Shown here: positions 49,708-50,598 of the stretch, piece by piece
Layout of the letters: every line of letters begins with the position of its first letter
How positions within the stretch are numbered: the stretch's first letter is position 1
Made by a program: the position numbers and the translations under genes
Notes under the pieces: model-generated
Database searches by the model: none
Told to the model about the DNA's origin: nothing
The model's input: only the letters and a program-made list of their open reading frames with translations
Assembly (NCBI GenBank): GCA_036001225.1
Contig: DASYUM010000300.1
Span: forward strand, 1-50,598
DNA: 50,598 nt
Direction: 5' to 3'
Source of the DNA: DASYUM01 sp036001225
Lineage (GTDB): Bacteria; Methylomirabilota; Methylomirabilia; Rokubacteriales; DASRDR01

Positions 49708-50120
49708 TGGGTCTCCTCCTTTCGTTCGATGTGGGGGCACACGGCGGCGCTGGCCGTCGTGCCGACGCGCCAGCCCACCAACGCGGCTCGCAGCCGAGTC
49801 CGCAGAGCGGACAGATCAGCGATCGTGCGGTCGAGGTCGGCGACCCGCTGCCGCATCAGCGCGCGCACGTGGATGCACGGCGTCTGGCCGGCCCGCCGGA
49901 GGGCGACGATGTCCCGGATCTCGGCCAGACGGAACCCGAGCCGCCGCGCGCGGCTGACGAAGGCAAGCAGCGGCAGTACGTCGTCACCGAAGACGCGGTA
50001 CCCGGCCGGCGTGCGGGACGCCGGCGTCAGGATTCCCGCCGCCTCGTACACCCGAAGCGCCTTGCGGGTGACCCCGCTCCGCGTGATCACGTCTCCGATC
50101 AGCAGGCCCGCTCGAGCCAC
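49569..50120 (-). CDS. MerR-family regulator (metal-responsive type)
   Basis: GTG at 50118-50120. DNA-binding domain residues 8-75 (VTRKALRVYEAAGILTPA, GYRVFGDD), then the dimer helix. Candidate metal ligands Cys82 (GQTPCIHVRALM) and Cys128 (AVCPHIER), like Zn/Cd/Hg members. Homologues usually end soon after the second Cys, but here no stop occurs until 49569, so the last 50 residues are an Arg/Ser-rich reading of the small downstream gene in another frame. The true protein may end near residue 133 after a frameshift or sequencing indel, or the overlap is real. Confidence 0.78.
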   Translation of the reverse strand: MARAGLLIGDVITRSGVTRKALRVYEAAGILTPASRTPAGYRVFGDDVLPLLAFVSRARRLGFRLAEIRDIVALRRAGQTPCIHVRALMRQRVADLDRTIADLSALRTRLRAALVGWRVGTTASAAVCPHIERKEETQWRPSSRSARRAMPARRSRSARTRSASARPATSSSSRERSGTSWSS

Positions 50121-50126
50121 GACGCT

Positions 50127-50158
50127 ATCCTAAACCCGGCCCCTGGGGGCCGGGTCAA
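50127..50158 (-). promoter_or_regulatory. MerR-type promoter/operator of merR
   Basis: Minus strand TTGACC (50153-50158), 20-bp spacer, TAGGAT (50127-50132). The spacer is filled by a perfect 9-bp dyad CCCGGCCCC-CA-GGGGCCGGG (50135-50154). An over-long spacer with a central dyad is the hallmark of MerR-activated promoters (zntA, merT). It implies that this regulator controls its own operon with the two small proteins. Confidence 0.85.
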
Positions 50159-50400
50159 GGGCCGCATTTTCCTCCCGGTTTCGATCCCGGTGCGGGCAAG
50201 ACGGGCTGCCAGCACGGCGTTTCGGCTCCGCCCAATCGGAAGCCTTCTCGCACCCTCGAGCGACACTTTGTGTCGGACCTCGGAGGCGACGTGCACAACG
50301 GTGCATATCGCCCGTGGCTGTACCACGAAGCCCGACACCGGTTCAACGGGCGCTGCGTGGCCGCCGCGCTGCACTGCAGCCAGTCGGCTAAAATGGAGCC
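50159..50400. other. Intergenic region, no gene seen
   Basis: About 240 bp between the merR promoter and the EamA gene. TAAAAT (50389-50394) sits six bases before the GTG at 50401 and could be its -10; GGAGCC in the same place could be its RBS. No supported gene. Confidence 0.4.
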
Positions 50401-50598
50401 GTGCTGCCCGTGTTGCAGGCCGTGGCCGCCGCCCTGTTGTTCGGCCTGAGCGCGCCCCTCGCCAAGCTCCTGCTCGGCACCGTCTCGCCCTGGCTCCTGG
50501 CCGCGCTCCTCTACCTCGGGGCGGGCGCCTTCCTCACGGCCGTCCGGCTCGGGCGCACGGGCCGTCCCGCGCTCGGGACGGCGCTCCGGGGCTCCGAT
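50401..50598 (+). CDS. EamA/DMT-family transporter, N-terminal part, cut by window edge
   Basis: 66 residues from the GTG at 50401, running off the end. Starts VLPVLQAVAAALLFGLSAPLAKLLLG, the first helix of DMT exporters (FG.S.P..K pattern), followed by a second helix LLAALLYLGAGAFL. Substrate unknown. Confidence 0.75.
   Translation, partial: MLPVLQAVAAALLFGLSAPLAKLLLGTVSPWLLAALLYLGAGAFLTAVRLGRTGRPALGTALRGSD

Overview
High-GC bacterial chromosome segment of dense, mostly minus-strand operons. Housekeeping gene content, many GTG/TTG starts and 4-bp stop/start overlaps suggest an uncultured high-GC Gram-negative soil or groundwater lineage of the Rokubacteria/NC10 (Methylomirabilota) or deltaproteobacterial kind. 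That placement is an inference from style and gene content; there is no rRNA here to settle it.

Layout. 1-12379 (minus): one long respiratory operon, transcribed lipA-nuoABCDEFGHIJK-pdhA-pdhB-pdhC. It couples a lipoylated pyruvate dehydrogenase, which makes NADH, to the NADH-input and connecting arms of complex I. It has no nuoL, nuoM or nuoN. 12481-12565: tRNA-Leu(GAG). 12621-16812 (minus): a dipeptide/oligopeptide-type ABC importer (binding protein and two permeases). 16873-20569 (minus): gap-pgk-tpiA-secG behind a near-consensus sigma-70 promoter. 20761-27633 (minus): comF, a DksA/TraR zinc-finger protein, and the rplU-rpmA-obgE-proB-proA-nadD-rsfS block. 27743-29721: a TVP38/DedA-like membrane protein, an ECF sigma factor and a small exported YXWGXW protein. 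29872-40838 (minus): a second complex I operon, nuoABC-NIPSNAP-nuoDHIJKLMN, without the NADH module nuoEFG. The two nuo operons together hold a full 14-subunit set with A, B, C, D, H, I, J and K duplicated. 41054-46376: accessory genes, including a subtilase whose catalytic Ser is Thr, a methyltransferase and a divergent cation/Ca exchanger. 46762-50158: a metal-resistance cluster (CmtR-like ArsR sensor, P1B ATPase with a C-S-C membrane motif, two very small Cys-containing proteins and a MerR regulator with a textbook MerR-type operator). A DMT/EamA transporter gene starts at 50401 and runs off the window.

The most unusual signal is a dispersed repeat family of about 120-300 bp. It occurs six times (321-444, 10902-11119, 18073-18372, 22100-22252, 24688-24836, 35593-35757), always directly after the stop codon of one operon gene and before the start of the next, and always in the same orientation to transcription. 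Five copies are flanked by short direct duplications (8 to 36 bp) that include the upstream stop codon. At nuoA/nuoB the duplicated 16 bp show that the two genes once overlapped and that the insertion left both intact. The repeat carries a variable number (0-3) of a strong GC hairpin module. A second, smaller hairpin family lies near 17231, 29830 and 38461-38690.
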